In this document: positions 43,576 to 51,777 of the stretch, in pieces
Layout of the letters: every line of letters begins with the position of its first letter
Numbering within the stretch: the first letter of the stretch is position 1
Source: CAYOSF01 sp964406605
GTDB lineage: Bacteria > Chloroflexota > Dehalococcoidia > DSTF01 > RBG-16-68-14
Direction of reading: 5' to 3'
DNA length: 64,000 nt
Assembly: GCA_964406605.1 (NCBI GenBank)
Contig: CAYOSF010000011.1
Span: 62,001-126,000 of the forward strand
Made by a program: the position numbers and the translations under genes
The notes under the pieces: model-generated
Database searches by the model: none
What the model was told of the DNA's origin: nothing
Seen by the model: the letters and a program-made list of their open reading frames with translations, nothing else

Positions 43576-43789
43576 GGTTGGTTCCAAGATCCGGCAATAA
43601 CGCTCAGCTAACGATACGTATCCTCGCCACAGGGCTTGATGCCAGCCGGGCAGTCAACGTGCGATCCCCTCGTCAGCCGTTTGGGCAAGCCGACTAGGGG
43701 ATTCGTTTGCCGGCCGGGGTCGGTGGGCTGCCTGTGGAGATTCGGGCAGACAAGTTCGGGGCCGCTATTTGAGCAGGGCACTCATAAGT

Positions 43790-43846
43790 CGAGTGTCGCG
43801 GGTTTCCACCTGAGGCGGACGCGGCGAGTCCCGCCGGGCCCCCCCA
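43790..43846 (+). repeat. tRNA-Lys 3'-half copy 2, split by 20 bp
   Basis: CGAGTGTCGCGGGTT (43790-43804) matches tRNA 43131-43145 and CGAGTCCCGCCGGGCCCCCC (43825-43844) matches tRNA 43146-43165, contiguous in the tRNA but here separated by 20 bases containing ACCTGAGGCGG. A displaced attachment-site-like copy. Confidence 0.7.
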
Positions 43847-43962
43847 CACTACGGATACGAAATCAGCCCTCGCAGGGGCACGCGGCTCTCTGCGGGGGCC
43901 ACTTGACAGTAAAGCGCCGCGCAATACTTGACTCCACAGTCCTAGATACGACCCCATGCAGT

Positions 43963-45357
43963 TCAGTCGTAGACTGTATCGATGATGTAGCCAGTCCGCC
44001 CTGGGCAGTCGTAGCTCCCGGCAGAAGCGGGTGCCTTGTGACGGCGCAAGCGCGTGTCGCGGCGAGTGAACGTCTTTCCGCAGTGGGCGCACTCCACTCG
44101 GTAGCGGAGGCCCGCAGATCGCATACGCGATCTCCTCTGGCTTGGAGAGAGATCAAGCGTTGCCCTTCCCGGACGGGCTGTTGGCCGGACGAGTGAAGTT
44201 TCCACCTGGAATACGGGCGAATAGGGCTCAGAAGTGACCTGGATGCTTTGTATGCGGTCCACGCGGTAGGCACGGATCTCACCATTGTCGACGGGGCGAG
44301 CATAGAAGAGCAAGTTCCCGTCTCGGGTCCGGCGCAAGGAGTACGGTTCAACCCTTCGAACCGAGTCTCTGTAGCCGAGGTCAACACACAGGCGATTTGC
44401 GCCCGCGAACCTGATTGCCTCAAGGGGAACACCAGCGCCCCAGCGCCACACGGTCGGCGGCGGCTGCCATGCTGGCTCCACTTCCGCACTCACGGGCACC
44501 GCCGGCAGCGCTGACGGCATTCGCTCCCTCTCTTCGAGCCATGCAAACAATCCGGGTAGTTCAGACCAGAATGATTCGAACGGGGGCAGTTCGGGAAGTT
44601 GGTGAGCCAACATGCTCGCCCACTCGGTCTCTAGTTCAGCGCGGTACGGGGACGCCTCGAGAGCAGCGACCGTAGGGACGGGGACACCTTTGTTCTCGCA
44701 TTTCTGACGCAGCACCTGCATGACGAGATCTGGAGCCGTGTGCAGGTCGGGTCGACGGTACAGATTGATGATGTCATAGAGATCGCGTGGTCTACCTCGC
44801 TCCCCCATCGCCCGGAGCTTCTCAGCGAACACTTCCTCGAAGCCGTAGCAGTAGATCTGGGGCGTGCCCGGAAGCTCGTCGGGATAGGGATGGGCGATTG
44901 GACGCAGAACTGGCGGCTGAACGATGACTTCGTCAGCGACGAGGTCTAGTTTGATCCTTGGGAGATCGCCTCTAGGGTTGCGGGGTCCGCGATAGTAGAT
45001 TCGGCCCTCGACGTAGGCTCCTCCGGAGCCCGCGTCGAAACGCAGCGCGTCCCGGGGGATTTCGATCCCAGCCTCGTCGTAGATGCGTTCCGCGATCTCT
45101 GAGAATATCCGAAGTAGCTCAGAGGGATCGATCGGGCCCCCGCGCCCCACCGTGAAGTCGAGGTCCTCCGAGAACCGGTAGGTCTCAAAGTAGCACTTCT
45201 TGAGGCAGGTGCCCCCTTTGAAGATCCAGTTCCTGCTGAGCTCGCTATGGGCAGCTATTCCCCACAGCACCCACCCGAGGACGTAGTCCTTCTCCACGAT
45301 GTCTTCACGTAGGAGCCACTCGGCCGCTCGCTCCCTCAGTTCGACGTCGCGGATCAC
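43963..45357 (-). CDS. AbiEii nucleotidyltransferase toxin fused to WYL-like domain and zinc finger
   Basis: Toxin of a type IV AbiE system. The 464-residue product (GTG start inside the GTGA overlap with AbiEi) has the DNA-polymerase-beta-type core: FKGGTCLKK (GGT at 48-50), RFSEDLDF (63-68), IKLDLV (135-140) and FAEKLRAMGERGRPRDLYD (177-195), the four AbiEii motifs. Residues about 311-376 form a WYL-like domain (IRFAGANRLCVDLGYR, VEPYSLRRTRDGNLL, YRVDRIQS). The last 45 residues have C423, C426, H440, C451 as a zinc finger. Typical AbiEii ends before the WYL part. Such an extension could sense a nucleic-acid or nucleotide ligand. Confidence 0.85.
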   Translation of the reverse strand: MIRDVELRERAAEWLLREDIVEKDYVLGWVLWGIAAHSELSRNWIFKGGTCLKKCYFETYRFSEDLDFTVGRGGPIDPSELLRIFSEIAERIYDEAGIEIPRDALRFDAGSGGAYVEGRIYYRGPRNPRGDLPRIKLDLVADEVIVQPPVLRPIAHPYPDELPGTPQIYCYGFEEVFAEKLRAMGERGRPRDLYDIINLYRRPDLHTAPDLVMQVLRQKCENKGVPVPTVAALEASPYRAELETEWASMLAHQLPELPPFESFWSELPGLFAWLEERERMPSALPAVPVSAEVEPAWQPPPTVWRWGAGVPLEAIRFAGANRLCVDLGYRDSVRRVEPYSLRRTRDGNLLFYARPVDNGEIRAYRVDRIQSIQVTSEPYSPVFQVETSLVRPTARPGRATLDLSPSQRRSRMRSAGLRYRVECAHCGKTFTRRDTRLRRHKAPASAGSYDCPGRTGYIIDTVYD

Positions 45358-46190
45358 GCTGTGCCTCGCAGGTGGACATTCTCTCTCAGTTGCCAGCGCC
45401 TCACCAGCTTGCCCGTGGCCGGCCCGTGGGGGTCGAGCTTGGAGTATCCCGAGCTCAACTTCGAGCGACACCTGGCGACAAGCTCTGGAGCGCCGAGGCC
45501 GAGCCTTTCGACCATGAAGCCGAGCCGCTTGTAGATAGTCCGATTGCCGATCCGTTCCACGTACTCCACAAGCTCCTCGTCGCTGCGGTGCCTCGAAGCC
45601 AAGTACGCTGTGACAACGTCGGCGACGTTGCGTATGCCGCCGCCCATGGTTGGATCATCGAGCACGTCTACGATCGTCCGCGTTGGATCGGAGACGCGAA
45701 CCTGTACCTCCCCCCGCCACACCGGTCGGGTGCCGAACAGTTTCTTCTCTGGCAGAGTCTTGGCGACATACCGAGTATCCTGGATGACTCCCGTCCTCGC
45801 GTGAATCGGTCGAGCCGTGTAGACAACAACATCTCGAAAGATCTGCTCCGTGAGCCCCCAGTGCTCGCAGGCGCTCCACCCCCCTATGTAGCACGGCTCG
45901 AAGACCTTCGCGAGAACCGCCCACGTGTCTTCGACCCAGCGGTCAGGCGACTGGGCGCTCAAGGGCACGGTGATGTATACGCCCCTGCGGACCCGGGTCA
46001 ACCAGCCTTGGGTGGTCCAGCGAGCGAGCAGCTTGGCCGTCCGCTCCCGATCGAGGCTCAGAGCAGATGCAGCCTCCTCGATGCCGAAGGGACCGCGTAC
46101 TGCCCGGTGCAAGGCAGTCAGTCGACGTCTGTTGGCGAGTGAGATACCAGCTAGGGAACCAGGTCGGTCCGTGGTATATTCGGATGCCAA
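45354..46190 (-). CDS. AbiEi antitoxin (winged-helix regulator)
   Basis: Antitoxin and autorepressor of the AbiE operon. The product (278 residues from the TTG at 46190) has an N-terminal winged helix (FGIEEAASALSLDRERTAKLLARW, then GWLTRVRRGVYITVP), as in AbiEi, and a C-terminal all-beta/alpha domain. The TTG follows AGGAG by 10 bases and lies downstream of the promoter at 46224; ATG codons further up are upstream of that promoter and unlikely. The stop overlaps the AbiEii GTG by 4 bp, the usual arrangement for coupled translation in AbiE. Confidence 0.8.
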   Translation of the reverse strand: MASEYTTDRPGSLAGISLANRRRLTALHRAVRGPFGIEEAASALSLDRERTAKLLARWTTQGWLTRVRRGVYITVPLSAQSPDRWVEDTWAVLAKVFEPCYIGGWSACEHWGLTEQIFRDVVVYTARPIHARTGVIQDTRYVAKTLPEKKLFGTRPVWRGEVQVRVSDPTRTIVDVLDDPTMGGGIRNVADVVTAYLASRHRSDEELVEYVERIGNRTIYKRLGFMVERLGLGAPELVARCRSKLSSGYSKLDPHGPATGKLVRRWQLRENVHLRGTA

Positions 46191-46223
46191 TTGTTCAATG
46201 CTCCTGTGAGTTATTGCACTCTT

Positions 46224-46232
46224 ATTATACCA
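46224..46232 (-). promoter_or_regulatory. Extended -10 promoter of the AbiE operon
   Basis: Minus-strand TGG-TATAAT, a full extended -10. The transcription start near 46217 precedes AGGAG (46201-46205) and the TTG start. No -35 match is needed for extended -10 promoters and none is seen. Confidence 0.65.
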
Positions 46233-46282
46233 CCCTTGGGCACTTGAACTCCTTTGAGCCATGGGCGGCACAGCATGGTTGT

Positions 46283-46482
46283 CTAACTGTGACACTCTGG
46301 GGCGTGCTGGGTGCCCAGAACTGCCTCAAGTGCCTCTGTCGCATGCCGCTGCATGTTCGGCGTCACATGGCTGTACGATCCAGCGTGACGCTGATCTGGC
46401 TGTGCCCCAGCATTTCAGCCACGCTCTTCAGGTGGACACCACTTCCGAGCAGGAGCACGCCCGTTGCGGTTCGCAGCAGGTC
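46283..46482 (-). pseudogene. Tyrosine recombinase (integrase) C-terminal remnant, frameshifted
   Basis: Reading DLLRTATGVLLLGSGVHLKSV-type sequence and AEMLGHSQISVTLD, the hallmark of the C-terminal catalytic region of phage-type integrases. Right after LD one base is missing, and the frame shifts to continue as YSHVTPNMQRHATEALEAVL, ending at a stop at 46283. The catalytic Tyr codon is retained but out of frame. No N-terminal part is found. Confidence 0.75.
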
Positions 46483-46882
46483 GATAACAATCCCCGGTCG
46501 AGTGCCTGGCCTACCTACGGCCGCAGTCATCCGGCGGGCTTGCTGTCAGCGCCGCTGTGACCACCGGGGCTCCTTCGGCAAGCTCAGGCCGGGCCCGGGC
46601 CGCAATGCGTGCGGACCGGCAACTGTCACACTTCTGAAACGACTGGGTCCTTGCGGGTCACTAGACTATCAGCATGGCCAGAGAGCTTGGCCTGCTGCGG
46701 CGGGCTTCCGAAACGTCCTGCGATCTGGGCTTCCTGCCGGGTGACGGCAGGGCTCGAGAACCCTCCCAGAGCTACTTGTCACAGGGCTGCGGGGAGGTCT
46801 ACCCGCCCGCATACGGCGGGACGGGACAGACGTTCTATGACTGCTGGTCGACGCCGGACGCGACGTAGGTAGGGCGCGCTAG
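46483..46882. other. Non-coding interval
   Basis: About 400 bp between the integrase remnant and gtrA. No gene-like frame. It includes a CCCGCC-N7-GGCGGG hairpin at about 46802-46820, similar to those in the tRNA-end copies. Confidence 0.4.
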
Positions 46883-47359
46883 ATGGTGACGTTGGCAAAG
46901 CCCGGACTGCCCGCCGCAACCTCTCGAAGTGAGGGCGTCGCCCGCGATGACCACCGGCCGACCTTCGCGCAACGCGTGCGGCGAGAGTTCGGGAGCTTCG
47001 CGACCATCGGGGTGGTCTGCACGCTCCTGTTCGTTGCGGCGTATCACACGGCCAGGACGTGGCTGCCGCCGCTGGCGTCCAACGGTCTCGCGCTGACGGC
47101 CACGGCGGGCCTGAACTTCGCAGCCAATCGGTCGTACACGTTTCAGGCTCAGAACGGTCGGCTGCTGACGCAGGGGGCACAGTACTTCTTCTTCTACCTC
47201 GTCGGGCTGGCGATCTCCTCGGCCGCGCTGTCTGGCTTCCTGTTCATGTGGAGCCAACCGCCGCACGACGCGGAGCTGATCGCCGCGCTGATGGCCGGCG
47301 GACTCGCCACCGCCGTGCGCTATGTTGCCATGACACTCTGGGTGTTCCGGGAGGCATAG
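46883..47359 (+). CDS. GtrA-family membrane protein
   Basis: A 158-residue protein with four helices of the GtrA/DPMS-type flippase family, which moves lipid-linked sugars. Segments FGSFATIGVVCTLLFVAAYH, the motif TATAGLNFAANRSYTF (NFxxNRxxTF), YLVGLAISSAALSGFLF and LATAVRYVAMTLWVF are diagnostic. Its stop TAG shares a base with the GTG of the next gene (TAGTG), so the two are coupled and probably act together in glycosylating a surface component. Confidence 0.85.
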   Translation: MVTLAKPGLPAATSRSEGVARDDHRPTFAQRVRREFGSFATIGVVCTLLFVAAYHTARTWLPPLASNGLALTATAGLNFAANRSYTFQAQNGRLLTQGAQYFFFYLVGLAISSAALSGFLFMWSQPPHDAELIAALMAGGLATAVRYVAMTLWVFREA

Positions 47360-49560
47360 TGGCCGGCCGAGACACGCCGCGTGATCCAGCCTCATCCTTT
47401 CTGGAGGCGAGGCGCGCAGCGGCACGGGACATACGGATGTCCGTTGCCGATGGGGAAGTGGCCGTACCAAACACGCGCGCCCTTGCGGTGTCTGCGGCCG
47501 ACATCCGCGCCCGGCTTCTCCCCTGGCTCCCGCTGGTCGGCGTTGTCGCATTGTCGTTGGCGTTGAACACGTGGTCCCTCTCCGTGGCCGGGTACGGAAA
47601 CACGTACTACGCTGCGGCAGTCCGCTCGATGACGATGTCGTGGAAGAACTTCTTCTTCGGCGCATTCGACCCCGGTGGGTTCATCACCGTCGACAAACCG
47701 CCGCTGTTCCTGTGGGTGGGCGCGCTGTCTGCCCGCGTCTTCGGCTACTCGACGTTGTCCATCCTGCTTCCGAGCTCCATCGCCGGTGCTGCGAGCGTAG
47801 GCTTGCTCTGGCTGATAGTACGACGCCACTTCGGTTTGATGGCGGCGACCGTTGCTGGCTTGGTCCTGGCAGTCACGCCGATCTCCGTCGCCGTGAACCG
47901 CTTGAACCTTCCGGACCCGTTCATGATCCTCGCTCTCGTGGGAGCGGCGGGCGCGACCCTCCAGTCGCTGGAGAGCCGGCGCTGGTGGGCCTGGACGGCG
48001 CTTGCGGGCTTCCTCGTCGGTGTGGCGTTCAACACGAAGATGCTGGCGGCCTGGATACCGGGGCCCGCGTTCGTCTTGGCTGTCATTGTTGCCACGCGAA
48101 CCATCTCCTGGGCGTCGGCTCGCTGGGTGCTCGCCCGGCTGGCGGTCCTGGGCGCGGTGACGCTGGTCGTTTCGGCATCGTGGATGGTCGTCGTCGATTC
48201 GTGGCCCGCTGGCGACCGGCCCTACGTCGGGGGCAGCACCGACAATACCGTGTTGGATCTGGCGTTGGGCTACAATGGTTTCGGTCGAGTGGAGGGTACG
48301 AACCAGATCGGGGGCGGCAGAGGCGCCCGGCCGGCGGGTGTGCTGGGCGGAAACTCGCGCTTCCCGGGAGACGGACAACGGGGCGCCGCGCCGGTGCCCG
48401 GCGGGCAAGCGCAACCACCGCCGACAACGGGCGGCGGGGGTGGCTTTGCCGGACGGGGAGGCATCTTCGGAGGCCTTCCCGGCGCGCTGCGCATGTTCGA
48501 TGACGCCAACGGCGGACAGATCGCCTGGCTTCTGCCGTTCGCAATGGCCGGCGGGCTGCTGGCGCTCTGGTATTGGCGGACAGACGCCGCGCGGCGCGCG
48601 TTCGCGGTGTTGTTCCTCGGGTGGGTCGCTATCTGCGGAGGCGTCTTCTCATACGCGCACGGCATCTTCCACAGCTACTACACGTCGGAGATGGCGCCGG
48701 CCGTCGCCGCGCTGGTCGGCATCGGCTCCGTCGCCGCCTGCGATGCCGTGCGGCGCGACCGGCGATGGTTGTTCGCCGTGATCGGAATCGTGGGCGTCAC
48801 GGTGTGGACGCAACTAATGATAGCCGGTCGTACGCCGGACTTCTACGGTTGGGTCCGGCCTCTGATGCTCATCACGGTGCTTGCCGGTGCGGCGACGGTC
48901 GTGGCCCTGGCCGTCCTCCGCAGGCCCGTCGCCGTCGGGATTGCGCTCACCCTCGCCGGGCTTCTCTTGCTGCCCGCGGCGTGGTCCGTCAGCGCGTCCG
49001 CGAACGCGTCGCTCAACGCAACGCTGCCGCAGGCCGGGCCCCAGCAAGGTCCATCCGGGCGGACGTTTGGCTCACAGGCGTTCGACGACGGCACTGCCGA
49101 ATTGGCGGCATGGCTGCGGTCGAACAACGACCCCGATGCGACCTGGCAGTTGGCGGTGCGCAGCTCTCAGAACGGGTCACGGCTGATCGCTGAATACGGA
49201 GTATCCGTCATGTCACTGGGGGGATTCTCCGGCTCGGACAACACGATCTCCGTTGCCGCGTTCGCCGACCTCGTGTCGTCCGGCGCCGTACGCTACGTGC
49301 TGGTCAGCGAGGTCGGTGACCTCAATGGCGTTCTGGGCAGATTCTTCACGCCCCGGCTGGGCATGGGCGGCCCGAGTGGGAACGGCTTGCTGCCGGGTTT
49401 CGACTCCGGCACCTTTGGTGGAGCGGCGGCCTACGGGACCTCCGCTGTACTGGCAGCAGTCCAGAGCGCTTGCACCGCGGTTAGCGACCCGACGCTCCCG
49501 GCGGCATATCAAGGTGGCCTCTACGACTGCGCCGGCGCCGCAGGTGCCCTGACCAGTTGA
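47359..49560 (+). CDS. ArnT/PMT-like membrane glycosyltransferase (YkcB type)
   Basis: A 733-residue polytopic protein of the GT39/GT83 superfamily that uses polyprenyl-phosphate sugars. Motifs: GNTYYAAAVRSM near 85, FDPGGFITVDKPPLFLW (the DxE-like first-loop region carrying Asp and Lys), and GLNRLNLPDPFMI-type helix 4 sequence. A Gly/Pro-rich loop (GGGRGARPAGVLGG ... PPPTTGGGGG) lies near residue 320-370, and the C-terminal soluble domain is about 150 residues. Start GTG overlaps gtrA; an internal ATG 26 codons later is an alternative. Confidence 0.85.
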   Translation: MAGRDTPRDPASSFLEARRAAARDIRMSVADGEVAVPNTRALAVSAADIRARLLPWLPLVGVVALSLALNTWSLSVAGYGNTYYAAAVRSMTMSWKNFFFGAFDPGGFITVDKPPLFLWVGALSARVFGYSTLSILLPSSIAGAASVGLLWLIVRRHFGLMAATVAGLVLAVTPISVAVNRLNLPDPFMILALVGAAGATLQSLESRRWWAWTALAGFLVGVAFNTKMLAAWIPGPAFVLAVIVATRTISWASARWVLARLAVLGAVTLVVSASWMVVVDSWPAGDRPYVGGSTDNTVLDLALGYNGFGRVEGTNQIGGGRGARPAGVLGGNSRFPGDGQRGAAPVPGGQAQPPPTTGGGGGFAGRGGIFGGLPGALRMFDDANGGQIAWLLPFAMAGGLLALWYWRTDAARRAFAVLFLGWVAICGGVFSYAHGIFHSYYTSEMAPAVAALVGIGSVAACDAVRRDRRWLFAVIGIVGVTVWTQLMIAGRTPDFYGWVRPLMLITVLAGAATVVALAVLRRPVAVGIALTLAGLLLLPAAWSVSASANASLNATLPQAGPQQGPSGRTFGSQAFDDGTAELAAWLRSNNDPDATWQLAVRSSQNGSRLIAEYGVSVMSLGGFSGSDNTISVAAFADLVSSGAVRYVLVSEVGDLNGVLGRFFTPRLGMGGPSGNGLLPGFDSGTFGGAAAYGTSAVLAAVQSACTAVSDPTLPAAYQGGLYDCAGAAGALTS

Positions 49561-49988
49561 CCTCCTGTTCGATGATCTCGCGTGTCCGCTGGGAAGGCGG
49601 ACCCGCCCTAGGCGAACTAGCGCGCGGCCAGTCCCGCCCCACCTGAGGCGGGCGCCGCAGGCCCCCCTACCAACTCAGATTCAGGTCAGAGCATCGGACT
49701 CGTTTCACCGCACGAAGCTCGTCTGAACGAGTCCGGCGGTCCAGGTCGGCTACTGGACTTCTGGTTCCTGGGCCCTTGGGGTCAGACGAGAGGACTACCA
49801 ATCCCCTGGTCACCCTCACGCGTTGTGATGGAGGGGTCAGTCAGGTCCATTCCCGCCACCTGACCTCATACAGCTTCACCGGCTCCTCAAACCCCTTGGG
49901 CACCACACCCCCAGGTCGGAGAAGAGGAAGCCCTTTCCCGTGGCCAGCCGCCTCTTAGCAGAAGGCCCGGGCCTGGCGTACTCCTCGC
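49561..49988. other. Non-coding interval with tRNA-end-like copy and inverted repeat
   Basis: No gene. At 49630-49667 there is a third tRNA-Lys 3'-end-like copy with the same CCCGCC/GGCGGG hairpin insert as at 43227. At 49696-49704 and 49726-49734 GGACTCGTT and AACGAGTCC form a perfect 9-bp inverted repeat with a 21-base loop, which may end the glycosyltransferase transcript; there is no T run. Confidence 0.5.
49630..49667 (+). repeat. tRNA-Lys 3'-end-like copy 3 with hairpin insert
   Basis: AGTCCCGCC, 17-base hairpin insert (CCACCTGA loop), then CGCAGGCCCCCC. Close to the copy at 43227-43268 and possibly the far boundary of the tRNA-Lys island. Confidence 0.55.
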
Positions 49989-50495
49989 TCAAGTGCCGTC
50001 GGCCCGAAAGCCGGCCGCAGCTGTCCCGACCCAGATTCCCAGGCCGAATATCGCGTGTCCAGCAATGGTCGTCCGGATGAGCGCCCCCGGTCGCTCTGCC
50101 CTCCGACCAAGCCAACCGAGGCCATAGGCTGGGAAGACGGTGAAGAATGAAGGAATGACAGTCACAACGCCGTAGGCGACTGCCGTGGTCAGATTCGGTG
50201 CAGCGTTGTTCCTGCGCAGTAGCGCCACGTAGCCACCGGTCAGGGCTATCCCGATGAGGTAGTGGGCGAGAAGTCCAAGTGGTCGCTCGTTTGGGAGTTC
50301 GGGCTCGTCTGCGAGTCGCTCATGCGTGAACTTGCCTCGCGCCGCGTACCCAATCCAGCGCCCGAGCTGGCTCATGCCGAGGTCGTCATTTGGAACCGCG
50401 CCAGACTTGCGACCAATCACGCTGGCAGCGTCCATGATTGCGGTTGCGACGGTCCCGGCGAGCACGGCCCGGAGGAAAACCGATGTGGTTCGCAT
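49989..50495 (-). CDS. DUF2938-family membrane protein
   Basis: A 168-residue polytopic protein. The pattern GTVATAIMDAASVIGRKSG, LGRWIGYAARGKFTHE, ERPLGLLAHYLIGIALTGGYV and FTVFPAYGLGWLGRR ... GHAIFGLGIW matches DUF2938, four or five helices, function unknown. ATG with GGGAGTCCTC upstream is acceptable. It stands alone between two non-coding stretches. Confidence 0.75.
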   Translation of the reverse strand: MRTTSVFLRAVLAGTVATAIMDAASVIGRKSGAVPNDDLGMSQLGRWIGYAARGKFTHERLADEPELPNERPLGLLAHYLIGIALTGGYVALLRRNNAAPNLTTAVAYGVVTVIPSFFTVFPAYGLGWLGRRAERPGALIRTTIAGHAIFGLGIWVGTAAAGFRADGT

Positions 50496-50608
50496 TGAGG
50501 ACTCCCTTTCCTATATCGAGATGCCGACGACTACGATGACTTCGCCTGCTACGCCTCCACATGATGCCCCGCCTGTTTGGGGGGTCCGAAAAGGGGCTCC
50601 CCGAATCG

Positions 50609-50851
50609 CTAGTTGGCGCCGGCGCAGGCCATGACCACGGCGGGCTCGCCAGTCACCCGGGTCATCGCATCGGCCGCGTGGGCGGCGGCGGCCTCGTGCG
50701 CGGGCACGAGGAGCTGCATGCCGAGCTCGGGGCCCAGGCGCTCCAGTGCCTCGAGGAAGATCATGTACGTGCCGTCGGGAATCGCCCAGACGTGGCGGAC
50801 GTTCTCGGCGTGCAGGCTCCGCAGGAGGAACTCTCCACCGGTCATCTCCAT
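50609..50851 (-). pseudogene. Truncated TPP-dependent enzyme gene (N-terminal 80 codons)
   Basis: The 80 codons (GGEFLLRSLHAENVRHVWAIPDG ... PAHEAAAAHAADAMTRVTG, AVVMACAG) are the start of the PYR domain of acetolactate-synthase or benzoylformate-decarboxylase-like enzymes, with the catalytic-type Glu in HEAAAAHAAD. The frame stops after CAGAN, where family members continue for about 450 residues. The DNA beyond has no continuation. Last position in the TetR-controlled operon, so the operon has lost a step. Confidence 0.75.
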
Positions 50852-50898
50852 CTCAATTCACCTCTGAGACTTGGCCGCTGGTCGCGGCCGTCGCATCC

Positions 50899-51759
50899 TC
50901 ATTCAGAGCTACCCCGCTTGAGTCTGTCGGCAGCAGCGGCCGCCGCAACAGCCCGCTCTTGGTTGTGAATCGCCTCGTTCTTCGCCAGATGGGCGAACAT
51001 CTGAATCCCGAACCCGCCGTCCAGATCGTTGGCTATTCGCTGTCTCCAGGGGCGCCGAACGATCTGTGTTGCCAGGCGTCGGGTCACCCGCGGCTGGGCC
51101 ATAATGTGGTCGGCGAGGGCCCAGGCGCGCGCAAGAACTTGATCTCTCGGCAGGGCCTCATTGACCAAGCCGTACTCAAGAGCCAGCCTGGCGTCAATCG
51201 GCTGACCCGTGAACAAGGCGTAGGCGGCGCGTTTTACACCCAACAGCTCGATGAAGCAGCTGTGAATGCCGTCGCCGGGAACATTTCCCATATTGAAATG
51301 AGGATCGAATATGATGGCATCCTCAGAGCAGATTGTGATGTCGCACATGAGGCAAATCTCGGCATGACCGCCGGAGCCGTTGAGCACGCCGATCGTTGGG
51401 ATCTCGAGATCGTTGATCAGCGCGCTCACGTTCGTCCGTCCATCTTTGAAGGCGTACTCGTAGGCCCAATGCTGCAGATCATCTCTTTCAAGGGCAAAGC
51501 CCTCGGGATCGATGCGCATCATGAACTCGTCGCCGGTCCCCGTGATAATCAACAGTTCGTTCTCGGGGTCGGCGCCGATTGTCTTGAGCAGCTGACCCAG
51601 AGCGCGGTGATTCTCCACGCTCAACTGGATCGGGCCGTCCTTCGTATGCGCCTGGGCTAAAACGACGCCGTCAGCACGACGTTCTAGCTTGAAGTGTTCT
51701 TTGAATCGTTCCTTGTAGTCTTCGAAGCTTGGGGCGGGGACGAACTGGGTTAGCGACAT
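50899..51759 (-). CDS. Crotonase-superfamily protein, 6-oxocamphor-hydrolase-like
   Basis: A 286-residue crotonase-fold protein. GVLNGSGGHAEICLMCDITIC contains a His-Ala-Glu replacing the usual GGG oxyanion segment, and DPHFNMGNVPGDGIHSCF has the Pro-His/GDG-His pattern of 6-oxocamphor hydrolase, a retro-Claisen C-C hydrolase. Thus it may cleave a cyclic beta-diketone and not hydrate enoyl-CoA; this is inference. A good ribosome site (AAAGGAGAAG) precedes the ATG. Second gene after tetR, 18 bp past the dehydrogenase stop. Confidence 0.75.
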   Translation of the reverse strand: MSLTQFVPAPSFEDYKERFKEHFKLERRADGVVLAQAHTKDGPIQLSVENHRALGQLLKTIGADPENELLIITGTGDEFMMRIDPEGFALERDDLQHWAYEYAFKDGRTNVSALINDLEIPTIGVLNGSGGHAEICLMCDITICSEDAIIFDPHFNMGNVPGDGIHSCFIELLGVKRAAYALFTGQPIDARLALEYGLVNEALPRDQVLARAWALADHIMAQPRVTRRLATQIVRRPWRQRIANDLDGGFGIQMFAHLAKNEAIHNQERAVAAAAAADRLKRGSSE

Positions 51760-51777
51760 GCTCTTCTCCTTTCACCC

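Noticed and set aside
43903..43931. TTGACA on the plus strand as promoter
   Set aside because: No acceptable -10 at 16-18 bp and it would transcribe antisense to AbiEii.
49696..49734. 9-bp inverted repeat as intrinsic terminator
   Set aside because: 21-base loop and no T run; kept only as a note in the interval.
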